Below, piece after piece: positions 44,981 through 53,004 of a stretch of DNA of 64,000 nt. How positions within the stretch are numbered: position 1 is the stretch's first letter; every line of letters begins with the position of its first letter. The DNA is from Candidatus Eisenbacteria bacterium (lineage in GTDB: Bacteria > Desulfobacterota > Binatia > DP-6), in assembly GCA_035577985.1 (NCBI GenBank), contig DATJZY010000126.1, positions 62,001 to 126,000 of the forward strand. Reading direction: 5' to 3'. Made by a program: the position numbers and the translations under genes. The notes under the pieces are model-generated. The model did no database searches. It worked only from the letters and a program-made list of their open reading frames with translations, and was not told where the DNA came from.

Positions 44981-45390
44981 CCGATCGCCTTTCGGATCTC
45001 CTGCCCCACCTCCGCCACCGACCGGCGGGCCCCCGCTTTGAAGATCGTGTGGACGCTGCCGGCGCCGTCCCCGGGCCAGCGCGGGACGATGTGCACATGC
45101 ACGTGCGGGATCGTCTGGCCGGTCGCCGCACCGTTGTTGACGCCGATCGTGCTGCCGTCGGCCCGCACCGCCTTCCGTACCGGACCGGCGAGCCGGCGCA
45201 CGGCGCGAAAGAGGCCCTCGGCGTCGGCCGGCGTCATCTCCTCGATCGTGGCGACGTGCGAGCGCGGCACGACGACCGTGTGACCGTCGGCGAGCGGCGT
45301 GATGTCGAGGAAGGCCACGCTGTGCTCGTCGCGCGCGACGATCTCCGCCGGGATCTCTCCCGCGACGATGCGGCAGAAGATACACGACAT
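44977..45390 (-). CDS. HIT family protein
   Basis: A 137-residue histidine-triad protein of the Hint/HinT branch: zinc-type start MSCIFCRIVAGEIPAEIV (CxxC), DITPLADGHTVVVPRSHV and the triad IPHVHVHIVPR. Hydrolyses AMP-linked substrates such as aminoacyl- or phosphoramidate adenylates. First gene of the operon that contains egtDB, with a TTGACC/N17/TAGGCG promoter 7 nt from its ATG. Confidence 0.93.
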   Translation of the reverse strand: MSCIFCRIVAGEIPAEIVARDEHSVAFLDITPLADGHTVVVPRSHVATIEEMTPADAEGLFRAVRRLAGPVRKAVRADGSTIGVNNGAATGQTIPHVHVHIVPRWPGDGAGSVHTIFKAGARRSVAEVGQEIRKAIG

Positions 45391-45426
45391 GGGCGGACGC
45401 CTAGCCGGCTCTCAGGGGTGGGTCAA
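45391..45426 (-). promoter_or_regulatory. TTGACC-N17-TAGGCG promoter, 7 nt from ATG (leaderless type), of the egt operon
   Basis: On the minus strand: TTGACC (45426-45421), 17-bp spacer, TAGGCG (45403-45398), TCCGCCC, then the ATG at 45390. The best -35/-10 pair in this stretch; it would drive the nine-gene operon down to 36932. Confidence 0.55.
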
Positions 45427-45433
45427 TGTCCTA

Positions 45434-46066
45434 TCAGCGGAGCGCGGCGAGCAGGTCTCGCGTCGCCGCGGCGGGGTCGCCGGCGGCGAGGATCGCGCGC
45501 ACGACGGCGATGCCATGTGCCCCGGCGTTCCGCGCCGCCGCAGCACGACCCACGTCGAGACCGCCGATCGCGATCACGGGAGCACGGGCGGCGGCGACGG
45601 CCTGACGCAACTGGGCCATCCCCTGAGGCGCGCCGAAGGCTCGCTTCGACGGCGTATCGTGAACGGGCCCGAAGAAGAGGAAGTCCGCGGTCGACACACG
45701 CACCTCGTCCAGGCCGTGCGTCGACTGCCCGATCTGCATTCCGGCGGGGAGCAGCGCGCGCGCGACGTCGACCGGAAGCGACGCGCCGCCCACGTGGACG
45801 CCGTCGGCTTCGACCGCGACCGCGACGTCGACGCGATCGTTCACGTAGAGAAGCGCGCCCGCGCTGCGGGTCGCGGCGCGCAGGCGCTCGGCGATCGCGT
45901 GGATCTCGCGGCCGGGCAGGTCCTTGTCGCGGAGATGCACGGCAGGGAGGCCGGCGCCCAGCGCGCGCGTCACGACGTCCACGAGGTTGCGCCCGGCGGT
46001 CGCATGCCGGTCGGTCACCAGGACGAGGTTGGGGATACGCCCGATCGTGCTATGCGTGGCCGCCAT
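45434..46066 (-). CDS. thiE: Thiamine-phosphate synthase ThiE
   Basis: A 210-residue TIM-barrel enzyme that joins HMP-PP and thiazole phosphate to give thiamine phosphate. Motifs are LVLVTDRH, AVHLRDKDLPGREI, LLYVNDRVDVAVAVEADGVHVGG, IGQSTHGLDEV, FLFFGPVHDTPSK and VIAIGGLD. Start ATG at 46066 overlaps that of the divergent acyl-CoA dehydrogenase (CATG). The HIT gene begins 43 bp downstream and has its own promoter. Confidence 0.9.
   Translation of the reverse strand: MAATHSTIGRIPNLVLVTDRHATAGRNLVDVVTRALGAGLPAVHLRDKDLPGREIHAIAERLRAATRSAGALLYVNDRVDVAVAVEADGVHVGGASLPVDVARALLPAGMQIGQSTHGLDEVRVSTADFLFFGPVHDTPSKRAFGAPQGMAQLRQAVAAARAPVIAIGGLDVGRAAAARNAGAHGIAVVRAILAAGDPAAATRDLLAALR
46051..46056 (+). 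promoter_or_regulatory. -10 element TATGCG, 8 nt from the ATG (leaderless type)
   Basis: TATGCG-TGGCCGCC-ATG precedes the acyl-CoA dehydrogenase gene and lies entirely inside the start of the divergent thiE gene. A TTGGGG lies about 16 bp upstream. Confidence 0.45.
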
Positions 46067-47282
46067 GAGCTTCGAAGTCCCGTCGCACGTGCGTCCGATC
46101 CGGGAGAAGGTACGCCGCTTCATCGAGGAGCGCATCTATCCCGTCGAGGGAGTGATCGACGCCGGTGGCGACGAGGGCCGCGCGATCATGTTGCGGCTCA
46201 TGGCCCAGGCGAAGGCCGACGGCCTGTGGGCGCTCGGCCATCCGAAGGAGATCGGCGGCGGCGGGCTTCCGTTCCTCGACTACGTCTACGTGAACGAGGT
46301 CGTGGGACGCGCCGAGCACGCGATGGTCGCGCTCGGGACGCATTCGCTCCAGGACTCGATCATGCTGAACCTGTACGCGTCGCCCGAGTGGCGGGAGCGC
46401 TACCTGCGCCCGCTGGTCGCAGGCGAGATCTTCCCGAGCTTCGCGATGACCGAGCCCGACGTCGCCAGCTCGGACCCGACCCAGCTCAAGACCTCGGCCG
46501 TCCTCGACGGCGACCAGTGGGTGATCCGCGGCCGCAAGTGGTTCACGACCGGCGCCAACCGGGCCGCGTACACGACGGTCATGGTGCGCACCGAGCCCGA
46601 TGCGCCGCCGCACCGCGCCTACAGCATGATCATCGTTCCGACCGGCACGCCGGGCTACGAGATCGTGCGTGAGACGCCCGTGCTCGGCATGCTCGGCGGT
46701 CACTGCGAGGTCGCCTACGACGACGTGCGGGTCCCCAAGGCGAACCTCCTCGGGGAGCGCGGCCAGGGCTTCCTCATCGCGCAGCAGCGCCTGGGGCCGG
46801 GGCGGATCTTCCACTGCATGCGCTGGCTCGGGCAGGCCCAGCGCGCCTTCGATCTCATGTGCGAGCGGGCCAACTCGCGGGTCGCGTTCGGCGAGCCGCT
46901 GGCGAAGAAGCAGTCGATCCAGAACATGATCTTCGACACCGCCGCCGAGATCCAGGCGTGTCGCCTGCTGACGCTCGACGCCGCGCACAAGATCGATCAG
47001 GGCGACCCGGCACGCATCGAGATCGGCATCATCAAGGTCGTGGGCGCGCACATGCTGCACCAGGCGATCGACCGGGCGATCCAGGTGCACGGCGCCAAGG
47101 GTGTCACGTCGGACACGCCGCTCGAGCGCATGTATCGCAACGCCCGGTTCGCGCGCATCTACGACGGCCCCGACGAGGTGCACCGCATGACGGTCGCCCG
47201 CCTGCTGCTGCGCGCCTACCAGGACGGTGGGCGCGTCGACTTCGGGAAGCCGAGCCAAGACTCCGTCTTGGCTCGGGGCTAG
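46065..47282 (+). CDS. Acyl-CoA dehydrogenase (ACAD10/11-like)
   Basis: A 405-residue acyl-CoA dehydrogenase. FAD-binding segment SFAMTEPDVASSDPTQLKT, then WFTTGANRAAYTTVMVRT, and the C-terminal RIYDGPDEVHRMTVARLLL. The Asp in YDGPDEVH at the usual Glu-base position is characteristic of the ACAD10/11 and related branch that acts on long or modified acyl-CoA. The ATG overlaps the start of thiE on the other strand. A 12-bp inverted repeat overlaps its last codons (47250-47276). Confidence 0.92.
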   Translation: MSFEVPSHVRPIREKVRRFIEERIYPVEGVIDAGGDEGRAIMLRLMAQAKADGLWALGHPKEIGGGGLPFLDYVYVNEVVGRAEHAMVALGTHSLQDSIMLNLYASPEWRERYLRPLVAGEIFPSFAMTEPDVASSDPTQLKTSAVLDGDQWVIRGRKWFTTGANRAAYTTVMVRTEPDAPPHRAYSMIIVPTGTPGYEIVRETPVLGMLGGHCEVAYDDVRVPKANLLGERGQGFLIAQQRLGPGRIFHCMRWLGQAQRAFDLMCERANSRVAFGEPLAKKQSIQNMIFDTAAEIQACRLLTLDAAHKIDQGDPARIEIGIIKVVGAHMLHQAIDRAIQVHGAKGVTSDTPLERMYRNARFARIYDGPDEVHRMTVARLLLRAYQDGGRVDFGKPSQDSVLARG

Positions 47283-47349
47283 GACGCGAGGGTGTAGCGT
47301 CGGTGGTACGCGCGACCGGCATGCCGCGGCCGGCGAAGCCGGCGCGGCA
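47250..47349 (+). repeat. REP-like two-hairpin element, copy C
   Basis: First hairpin CCGAGCCAAGAC-TCC-GTCTTGGCTCGG (47250-47276) overlaps the 3' end of the acyl-CoA dehydrogenase. The spacer GCGAGGGTGTAGC and GGTACGCGCGACCGG follows, then hairpin TGCCGCGGCCGGC-GAA-GCCGGCGCGGCA (47322-47349). Same layout as copies A and B. A further GC hairpin and an imperfect repeat continue to about 47470. Confidence 0.65.
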
Positions 47350-47455
47350 GCGCAGGCACGCGCGAGGAGGGAACCGCGGCACACGGGTGCCGCAGCGTGC
47401 GCTCAGGGCAGGGCTCTCGACCGGTTGCACTCTCGCGTCCGGTCGCGACCCGAGA

Positions 47456-47626
47456 CTAGGTCTTGGGTCGGTCCAGTGCCCACCAGGTCGCGACGACCAC
47501 CGCCGTCGCGATCTCCCGGGCGGCCCAGTCGTCCTCGCCCTCCGCGTCGTCGAACACGACCCACTGGGGCTCGTTCGCGATCTCCGCTGCGAGCCGGTTC
47601 TCCTCGCCCTCGCGCCGCTCCGCCAT
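47456..47626 (-). CDS. Small acidic protein (56 residues)
   Basis: A short frame that reads MAERREGEENRLAAEIANEP and ends ATAVVVATWWALDRPKT. It begins with a very good ribosome-binding site (GAGGAGG, 7 nt before the ATG at 47626), and its codons favour G/C in the third position like the neighbours. No family recognised. It sits between REP-like copy C and the SirB1 gene. Small size limits confidence. Confidence 0.65.
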   Translation of the reverse strand: MAERREGEENRLAAEIANEPQWVVFDDAEGEDDWAAREIATAVVVATWWALDRPKT

Positions 47627-47704
47627 GCTGAACCTCCTCGACGCCCGGAGCGAAGGTACTCTCCGACCGGGCGGGCCTCAACGACGCGGCGCGCTGTCGC
47701 GCGG

Positions 47705-48547
47705 TCAGTGGAGCGTCGGGGCGTCGTCCAGCAGGCGGGAGAGGCGCGTGCGGATCTGCTCCACGTCGTCCGCCTCGGGCGCGATCTCGAGATAGCGACG
47801 GAAGTCGGTCGCAGCCGCGGCGGCGCAGCCGAGCCGCTCGTACAGGAAGCCGCGCGTGCGGATCTCGTCGGCGCCCTGCGGCGTCATGACCAGGAGGAGG
47901 TCGACGGCGAGCAGCGCCTGCGCGTCCTGGTCGCGCTCGAGGTAGATGCGCAGGAGGTTGCGGAGCATACGACCCAGCATCGCGCGGGACGTGGTGCTGG
48001 AGAGGAACTCCTCCGGAACCGTCTCGAACGTCGGGCCGCGATTCGCCTCCGCGAGGCCGCGCAGGCGCTCCAGGAGCTCCTCCTCCCCCACGCGCTGTCC
48101 GCCGTGGAAGGGATCGAGCAGGAGCGGGGGCCCGCTGCGTGAGGGCACGCGGACGAGGAAGTGCCCGGGGAAACCAACGCCCTCGAGTTTGACGCCGACC
48201 CGGCGGCCGACCTCGATCAGGACGATCGAGAGCGTGATCGGGATGCCGAGGCGGCGCGCGAGGACGTCGTTCAGGAAGCTGTTGCGGGCATCGTAGTAGT
48301 CGTCGGCGTTGCCCTTGAAGCCGCACTCGCCGAACAGATACCGCGCCACGGCGAGCGCCCGGTCGACCGGCGTCGCCGTCGGCATCAGGCGCGGCCGGAC
48401 GGCGTCGGCCAGACGGTCCAGCTCCGCGAGCGCCGGCTCGGGGTCGAGGTCCGGGTATGCGATCCGCGCGATCTCGAGGGCTCCGCGCGCGAGATCGCAG
48501 CGCGGGCTCTGGACGATCTCGGCGAATCGACTGCGCAGCGTGTTCAC
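47705..48547 (-). CDS. SirB1-like transglutaminase-fold/TPR protein
   Basis: A 280-residue SirB1 family protein. N-terminal half: LAVARYLFGECGFKGNADDYYDARNSFLNDVLARRLGIPITLSIVLIEVGRRVGVKLEGVGFPGHFLVRV spread over about residues 65-135 (the transglutaminase-like core; its usual Cys is not visible in NSFLNDV). C-terminal half carries TPR-like helices (DEIRTRGFLYERLGCAAAAATDFRRYLEIAP). Begins with GTG at 48547. Role unknown. Confidence 0.82.
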   Translation of the reverse strand: MNTLRSRFAEIVQSPRCDLARGALEIARIAYPDLDPEPALAELDRLADAVRPRLMPTATPVDRALAVARYLFGECGFKGNADDYYDARNSFLNDVLARRLGIPITLSIVLIEVGRRVGVKLEGVGFPGHFLVRVPSRSGPPLLLDPFHGGQRVGEEELLERLRGLAEANRGPTFETVPEEFLSSTTSRAMLGRMLRNLLRIYLERDQDAQALLAVDLLLVMTPQGADEIRTRGFLYERLGCAAAAATDFRRYLEIAPEADDVEQIRTRLSRLLDDAPTLH

Positions 48548-48688
48548 GACAATCCGGCTCGACGATCGAGCGTCACGACACTAGCCAGGATGCCCCGGGG
48601 GCGGCAAGCGCGCGTGCATCGGCAGACGGCATGCGCCTTGCTCGACGCGCCCGACGCACGCGCGAGGCCGGGGCGCTCGACTCTTGCG

Positions 48689-48719
48689 TTGACGAGCCCG
48701 TGGGCGGCTGGGGTAGAAG
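48689..48719 (+). promoter_or_regulatory. TTGACG-N19-TAGAAG promoter candidate
   Basis: TTGACG (48689-48694) and TAGAAG (48714-48719) with a 19-bp spacer, followed by a leader with an AACGGAGGAGG ribosome-binding site before the secreted-protein gene at 48750. Confidence 0.4.
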
Positions 48720-48749
48720 TCGGGACGACAGCAACGGAGGAGGGGCTCC

Positions 48750-49253
48750 ATGGCCGTGGATCGGTTCCGTTTCGTGGCTTCGCTGGCAGCGATCGCGCTG
48801 TCGGCGGGCCTGGCATCGGCGCACAAGGAGCGCCCGATCGCCTCCCCGGTGCGGCCGGGGCCGGTCCCCGACCTCAATCGCCCGTGCGCTCAGACCAACA
48901 TCGTCTGCAAGGCCTCGTCGAAGCCCACCAAAGCGCAGCTCGACGCGATCAAGCAGGACATCGTCTCCTCGAGCGGCCCGGCGCTCGAGGCCGCGAAGGC
49001 CGCGCTGGCGGCGTGGAAGCTCAACTCCAAGCTCTTCCGCAAGTGCCACGATCCCTTCCACACGATCGACGGCATCCAGATCGTCCAGGTGCGCTCGAAC
49101 GGGACCGTCGTCGCGAAGGTGCGCGGCAAGGCGATCGCCGGCGCGATCGGCAGCGACGTCGTGTCGGCGACGGTGCGCGTCGGCGACGGCGAAGAGTCCT
49201 GCAGCTCGAGCGGCACCTCGTCGCTCAAGTGCAAGAAGTACGCGCGGCTCTAG
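48750..49253 (+). CDS. Secreted hypothetical protein with two Cys pairs
   Basis: A 167-residue exported protein: leader RFRFVASLAAIALSAGLASA, then HKERPIASPVRPGPVPDLNRPC. Mature part has Cys in RPCAQTNIVCK, RKCHDPF, ESCSSSG and LKCKKYARL, suggesting disulfides in the periplasm or outside. Strong ribosome-binding site (GGAGGAGGGG). Stop overlaps the GTG of the thiolase gene (TAGTG), so the two may be cotranscribed. No family recognised. Confidence 0.75.
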   Translation: MAVDRFRFVASLAAIALSAGLASAHKERPIASPVRPGPVPDLNRPCAQTNIVCKASSKPTKAQLDAIKQDIVSSSGPALEAAKAALAAWKLNSKLFRKCHDPFHTIDGIQIVQVRSNGTVVAKVRGKAIAGAIGSDVVSATVRVGDGEESCSSSGTSSLKCKKYARL

Positions 49254-50416
49254 TGTCGCTCAAGGACAAAGCCGCCATCGTCGGGATCGGGCAGCTCCCG
49301 TTCTCGAAGAACATCGGCAAACCCGAGGAGGTGACCGCCCTCGAAGCGACCAAGATCGCGCTCGAAGACGCGGGGCTGCGGCCCTCGGACATCGACGGCA
49401 TGGTCAAGTGGAGCATCCAGACCACCGCCGAGAACGTCATCGCTCGCAACCTCGGCGTCCCGAACCTGCGCTTCTTCGGCGAGGTGGGCTACGGCGGCGG
49501 AGGAGGGTGCGGGACGATCGGCCACGCCGCAGCCGCGATCGCCGCCGGCATGGCCCGCTGCGTGCTCATCTACCGGTCGCGGAACCGCGGCTCGGGCGGG
49601 CGGCCCTGGGCCGGGACGTCGCGCGAGCGCGATCTCTCGCAGGCCGAGGGCAACGAGACCGCCTTCTACGCGCCGTACGGCTTCGTGCGGCCGGTCGACC
49701 AGGTGGCGATGTTCGCGCGCCGTTTCCTGCACGAGCGCGGCTACACGACGCGGCATCTCGGCTGGATCGCGGTCTCGACCCGCAAGCACGCGAGCCGGAA
49801 CCCGTTCGCGATGATGCGCGAGCCGATCACGCTCGACGATCACGCGAACGCGCGGCTCATCTCGGATCCGCTGCGGCTGCTCGACAACTGCCTCGAGACC
49901 GACGGCGCCGCCGCGGTGATCGTCGCCGAGGCGGGGCTCGCGCGGAACTGCAAGCAGAAGCCGGCGTGGATCACGGCGGCCTCGCAGGGCATGGGCCCGC
50001 GCAACTTCACGATGAACAACTTCTTCAAGAATCCCTTCCTCGAGTCGCCCGGGGCGCACGCGGCGACGGCCCTGTGGGCGATGGCGGGCGTCGGCCCGAA
50101 GGACGTCGACGTGGCCCAGCTCTACGACGCGTTCACGCCGCTCGTGCTCGCCTCGCTCGAGGAGTACGGCTTTTGCAAGCCGGGCGAGGCGGGCGCGTTC
50201 GTCGAGGACGGCGGCCTCGAGGTGGGCGGCCGGCTGCCCAACAACACGAGCGGCGGCAGCCTCTCGGAGGCCTACGTGCACGGTATCAACCTCATCATCG
50301 AGGCGACGCGCCAGATCCGCGGCATCTCGTGCAACCAGGTTCCCGGCGCGAAGCTCTCCCTCGCGACCAGCGGCAACATGGTGCCGACGGGCGCGATCCT
50401 CCTGCGGGGCGACTAG
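49253..50416 (+). CDS. Thiolase-like protein (SCPx/lipid-transfer type)
   Basis: A 387-residue thiolase-fold protein. It starts VSLKDKAAIVGIGQLPFSKN and has the thiolase C-terminal motif order (VDVAQLYDAFTPLVLASLEEYGFCKPGEAG, NNTSGGSLSEAYVHGINLI). The usual nucleophilic Cys near residue 90 appears as GGGGCGTIGH, partly altered; the second (GHP...G) motif is replaced by NTSGGSLSEAYVHG. This is the 'acetyl-CoA acetyltransferase/lipid-transfer' branch. The downstream DUF35 gene is a known partner of such thiolases. GTG start at 49253. Confidence 0.85.
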   Translation: MSLKDKAAIVGIGQLPFSKNIGKPEEVTALEATKIALEDAGLRPSDIDGMVKWSIQTTAENVIARNLGVPNLRFFGEVGYGGGGGCGTIGHAAAAIAAGMARCVLIYRSRNRGSGGRPWAGTSRERDLSQAEGNETAFYAPYGFVRPVDQVAMFARRFLHERGYTTRHLGWIAVSTRKHASRNPFAMMREPITLDDHANARLISDPLRLLDNCLETDGAAAVIVAEAGLARNCKQKPAWITAASQGMGPRNFTMNNFFKNPFLESPGAHAATALWAMAGVGPKDVDVAQLYDAFTPLVLASLEEYGFCKPGEAGAFVEDGGLEVGGRLPNNTSGGSLSEAYVHGINLIIEATRQIRGISCNQVPGAKLSLATSGNMVPTGAILLRGD

Positions 50417-50419
50417 GGC

Positions 50420-50833
50420 ATGAGCGAAGCGACGGCGGACGTCGAGCGCCGCACCGGCGGCGAATGGTGGCTTCCCTACTGGGCCGCGGGTCGCGCGCGC
50501 GAGCTGCGCTTCCAGCGCTGCAGCGCGTGCAAGGCCTGGCGGCACCCGCCGGGCCCGATGTGTCCCTCGTGCCTGTCGCTCGAGTCGGAGTGGGCGACGG
50601 CGAGCGGCCGCGCGACGCTCCTCTCGTGGGTGGTCGTCCACCCGCCCGTGCTGCCGGCGTGGAAGGACCGGACGCCGTTCGTGGTCGTGCTGGTCGAGTG
50701 CGAGGAGGGCGTGCGCACCATGGGCAACCTCCTCGGCGCGACCGCGGCGGATCTGCGCATGGACATGCCGATGGCGGTCGACTTCGCGCCGTCGCCCGAC
50801 GGCGACCTCGTGCCCCAGTGGCGGCCGGCGTAG
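50420..50833 (+). CDS. Zn-ribbon/OB-fold DUF35-type acyl-CoA-binding protein
   Basis: A 137-residue partner protein: N-terminal helix (GGEWWLPYWAAGRARELRFQRCSACKAWRHPPGPMCPSC with the Zn ribbon CxxC...CxxC spread over about 15-50) and a C-terminal OB fold (GRATLLSWVVVHPPVLPAW, FVVVLVECEEGVRTMGNLLGA). Such DUF35 proteins dock with SCPx-type thiolases and shuttle acyl-CoA. It begins 3 bp after the thiolase gene and overlaps the ROK gene by 16 bp. Confidence 0.9.
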   Translation: MSEATADVERRTGGEWWLPYWAAGRARELRFQRCSACKAWRHPPGPMCPSCLSLESEWATASGRATLLSWVVVHPPVLPAWKDRTPFVVVLVECEEGVRTMGNLLGATAADLRMDMPMAVDFAPSPDGDLVPQWRPA

Positions 50834-51717
50834 GGCGCTACGTCGGGATCGACGTCGGCGGGACGAAGATCGAGGGCGTCGTCCTCGGCGAGGATCTCGC
50901 GGAGATCGCGCGGCGCCGCGTGCCGACCGAGCGCGAGAAGGGCTACGAGCGCGTCGTCGGGCGCATCGCGGATCTCGTCGCGGAGCTCCGTGCGAGCGCA
51001 CCCGACTGCCGGCGCGTCGGGATCGGGACGCCGGGCTCGCTGTCGGCGCGCGACCGGACGCTCAAGAACTCGAACACCACGTGCTTGAACGGCCGGCCGC
51101 TCCACGCCGATCTCGAGCGGCGCATCGGTCTCGAGGTGGTGATGGAGAACGACGCCAACTGCTTCGCGCTGGCCGAGGTCCGCGCGGGGGCCGCACGCGG
51201 CGCGCGGCTGGCGTTCGGCGTCATCCTGGGGACGGGCGTGGGTGGCGGCATCGTCGTCGACGGCCGCGTGTGGACGGGGCCGCAGCACGTGGCCGGCGAG
51301 TGGGGCCACCATCGCATCGCCGACGACGGACCCGACTGCTACTGCGGGCAGCGCGGCTGCGTCGAGACCTTCCTGTCCGGGCCGGCGCTCGAGCGGAGCT
51401 ACCGCCACGCGGGCGGAGACGGCTGCGGCGCGGCCGAGGTGGCGCGCCGCGCCGAGTCCGGCGAGGCGCGCGCGGCGGGCGTCCTCCATCGCTACGTCGA
51501 TCGCTTCGGCCGTGCGCTGGCGAACGTGATCAACATTCTCGATCCCGACGTGGTCGTGCTGGGGGGCGGCCTGTCGAACCTCGCGTGTCTGTACGGCGCC
51601 GGCATCGAGGCCGTGCGCGGCTACGTTTTCAACGACGAGCTCCGCACGCGCATCGTGCGTCACGGCCTCGGCGACGCCGCGGGCGGGCTCGGCGCGGCGC
51701 TGCTCACCGTGCCATGA
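50818..51717 (+). CDS. ROK family sugar kinase
   Basis: A 299-residue ROK kinase. ATP motif YVGIDVGGTKIEGVVLGED, VVMENDANCFALAE with the catalytic Asp, GTGVGGGIVVDG, and the zinc motif CYCGQRGCVETFLSGPALE. It acts on a hexose such as glucose, fructose or N-acetylglucosamine. GTG start at 50818 in the end of the DUF35 gene; ATGA overlap with the next gene. Its place in a lipid-type operon is unusual. Confidence 0.88.
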   Translation: MAAGVGRYVGIDVGGTKIEGVVLGEDLAEIARRRVPTEREKGYERVVGRIADLVAELRASAPDCRRVGIGTPGSLSARDRTLKNSNTTCLNGRPLHADLERRIGLEVVMENDANCFALAEVRAGAARGARLAFGVILGTGVGGGIVVDGRVWTGPQHVAGEWGHHRIADDGPDCYCGQRGCVETFLSGPALERSYRHAGGDGCGAAEVARRAESGEARAAGVLHRYVDRFGRALANVINILDPDVVVLGGGLSNLACLYGAGIEAVRGYVFNDELRTRIVRHGLGDAAGGLGAALLTVP

Positions 51718-52982
51718 GCGAGCGCGCCGTCGGGTGGCTGATCGTCGCGACGGCGGGCGTGCTGACGGCGTGGCGGGCGCCCATGTATCTCACCGAGCCC
51801 AGCTTCTGGGCCGAGGAGGGGCAGTTCTTCTTCCCGTTCGCGTGGAGCCGTCCCTGGCTCGACGCGCTCGTGCAGCGGCCGGTCGTCTACCTCCACCTCT
51901 ACTGCAACGTGGCGACGCTCGCGGCGGCGAAGCTTGCGGCGGGCGGGCTCATCGCGCTCGAATCGGCACCGCGCGTGACCGCGTGCGCGGGGCTCGCGGC
52001 GCAGCTCGTTCCGATGGCGATCATCGCGTTCGGGCGGGCGCCGGAGTGGGACGGAACGTTCCGGCGCGTGGTCGCGGCCGCGCTCGTGCTGCTCGTCCCG
52101 CGCACGGGCGGGATCTGGCTCAACAGCGTGACGACGCAGAGCTACCTGGCGCTGGCGGCGTGGCTGCTCGTGCTCGAGCCGCCGCAGGTCCGCGGAGGCC
52201 GCGCCACCGCCTACGCCGCGCTCATCACCGTGTGCGGGCTCACCGGCCCGGCGGCGGCCTTCGCGGCGCCGCTCTACGTCTGGCGCGCCTGGCGCGCGCG
52301 GACGGCGGCCGCGACGTCGCAGGCGGGCATCATGGTCGCCTGCGCCGTCCTGCAGGTGGTCTCGTTCCTCTGGTTCTTCGGCGCCTCGCTTCCGGGACGC
52401 GGCGAGGGCTTCGGCGTGCTCGTGCTCGCGGCCATCGTGTGGAAGCGCGTGTTCGTCGCCTCGACGCTCGGGCTCGCTGCGAGCGAGCGCTTCCGGACGT
52501 TGGTCGGCGGAGACACACTCGCGACGCTCGTGCTCCTCGCCGGTGCAGTCGCGGTGATCGTGTGGCTCGCCGCTGGTCTGCCGCGCGAGCGCAGGCCGTG
52601 GCTGCCGGGCGCGTTCGTGCTCGCGACCGCCTCGCTCTTCGGCGCCATCGGCGATGCCCCGCGCCTCTACGCGCAGACCGAGGCGAACCAGCGCTACTTC
52701 CTGGCGCCGGCGGCGCTGTTCCTGCTGCTCGTGCTGGTCGGGATCCGGCGCGAGGCGCGCCCGCGCTCGCTCGTGTGCGCGGCACTGCTCGCGACGGCGC
52801 TCGCGACCAGCGCCCCCGGGTGGCGGGCCGGCGTCTGGTGGCGGCCGACGTGGCCGCGCTGGGCCGACGAGGTGCGGAGGTGGGAGCAGGATCCGCGAGC
52901 GGCGCTGCGCATCTGGCCGCTCGGATGGACGACGCGGCTCGTACCGCGTCCCGTGCCGCGCCGTCCATGGTTGACCCCATGA
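51714..52982 (+). CDS. Polytopic membrane protein (GT-C-like?)
   Basis: A 422-residue protein with about 10-11 membrane helices. The first periplasmic loop carries EPSFWAEEGQFFFPFAWSRPW, an acidic pair after TM1 as found in GT-C type glycosyltransferases, but no family can be assigned. The C-terminal 45 residues (WRAGVWWRPTWPRWADEVRRW ... RPVPRRPWLTP) are soluble and Trp/Arg-rich. ATGA overlap with the ROK kinase fits a sugar-related job. The promoter of the next gene (-35 TTGACC) lies in its last codons. Confidence 0.7.
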   Translation: MSERAVGWLIVATAGVLTAWRAPMYLTEPSFWAEEGQFFFPFAWSRPWLDALVQRPVVYLHLYCNVATLAAAKLAAGGLIALESAPRVTACAGLAAQLVPMAIIAFGRAPEWDGTFRRVVAAALVLLVPRTGGIWLNSVTTQSYLALAAWLLVLEPPQVRGGRATAYAALITVCGLTGPAAAFAAPLYVWRAWRARTAAATSQAGIMVACAVLQVVSFLWFFGASLPGRGEGFGVLVLAAIVWKRVFVASTLGLAASERFRTLVGGDTLATLVLLAGAVAVIVWLAAGLPRERRPWLPGAFVLATASLFGAIGDAPRLYAQTEANQRYFLAPAALFLLLVLVGIRREARPRSLVCAALLATALATSAPGWRAGVWWRPTWPRWADEVRRWEQDPRAALRIWPLGWTTRLVPRPVPRRPWLTP

Positions 52983-53004
52983 CCCGCGCCGGCTAGCCGC
53001 ACGC
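52971..53004 (+). promoter_or_regulatory. TTGACC-N17-TAGCCG promoter, 5 nt from ATG (leaderless type)
   Basis: TTGACC (52971-52976), 17-bp spacer, TAGCCG (52994-52999), then CACGC and the ATG at 53005. The -35 overlaps the end of the upstream gene. No ribosome-binding site. Confidence 0.5.

Noticed and set aside
49253-49700. Thiolase at 49253 as a fully active FadA-type thiolase
   Set aside because: The usual catalytic Cys and GHP motifs are altered; called thiolase-like/lipid-transfer type instead.
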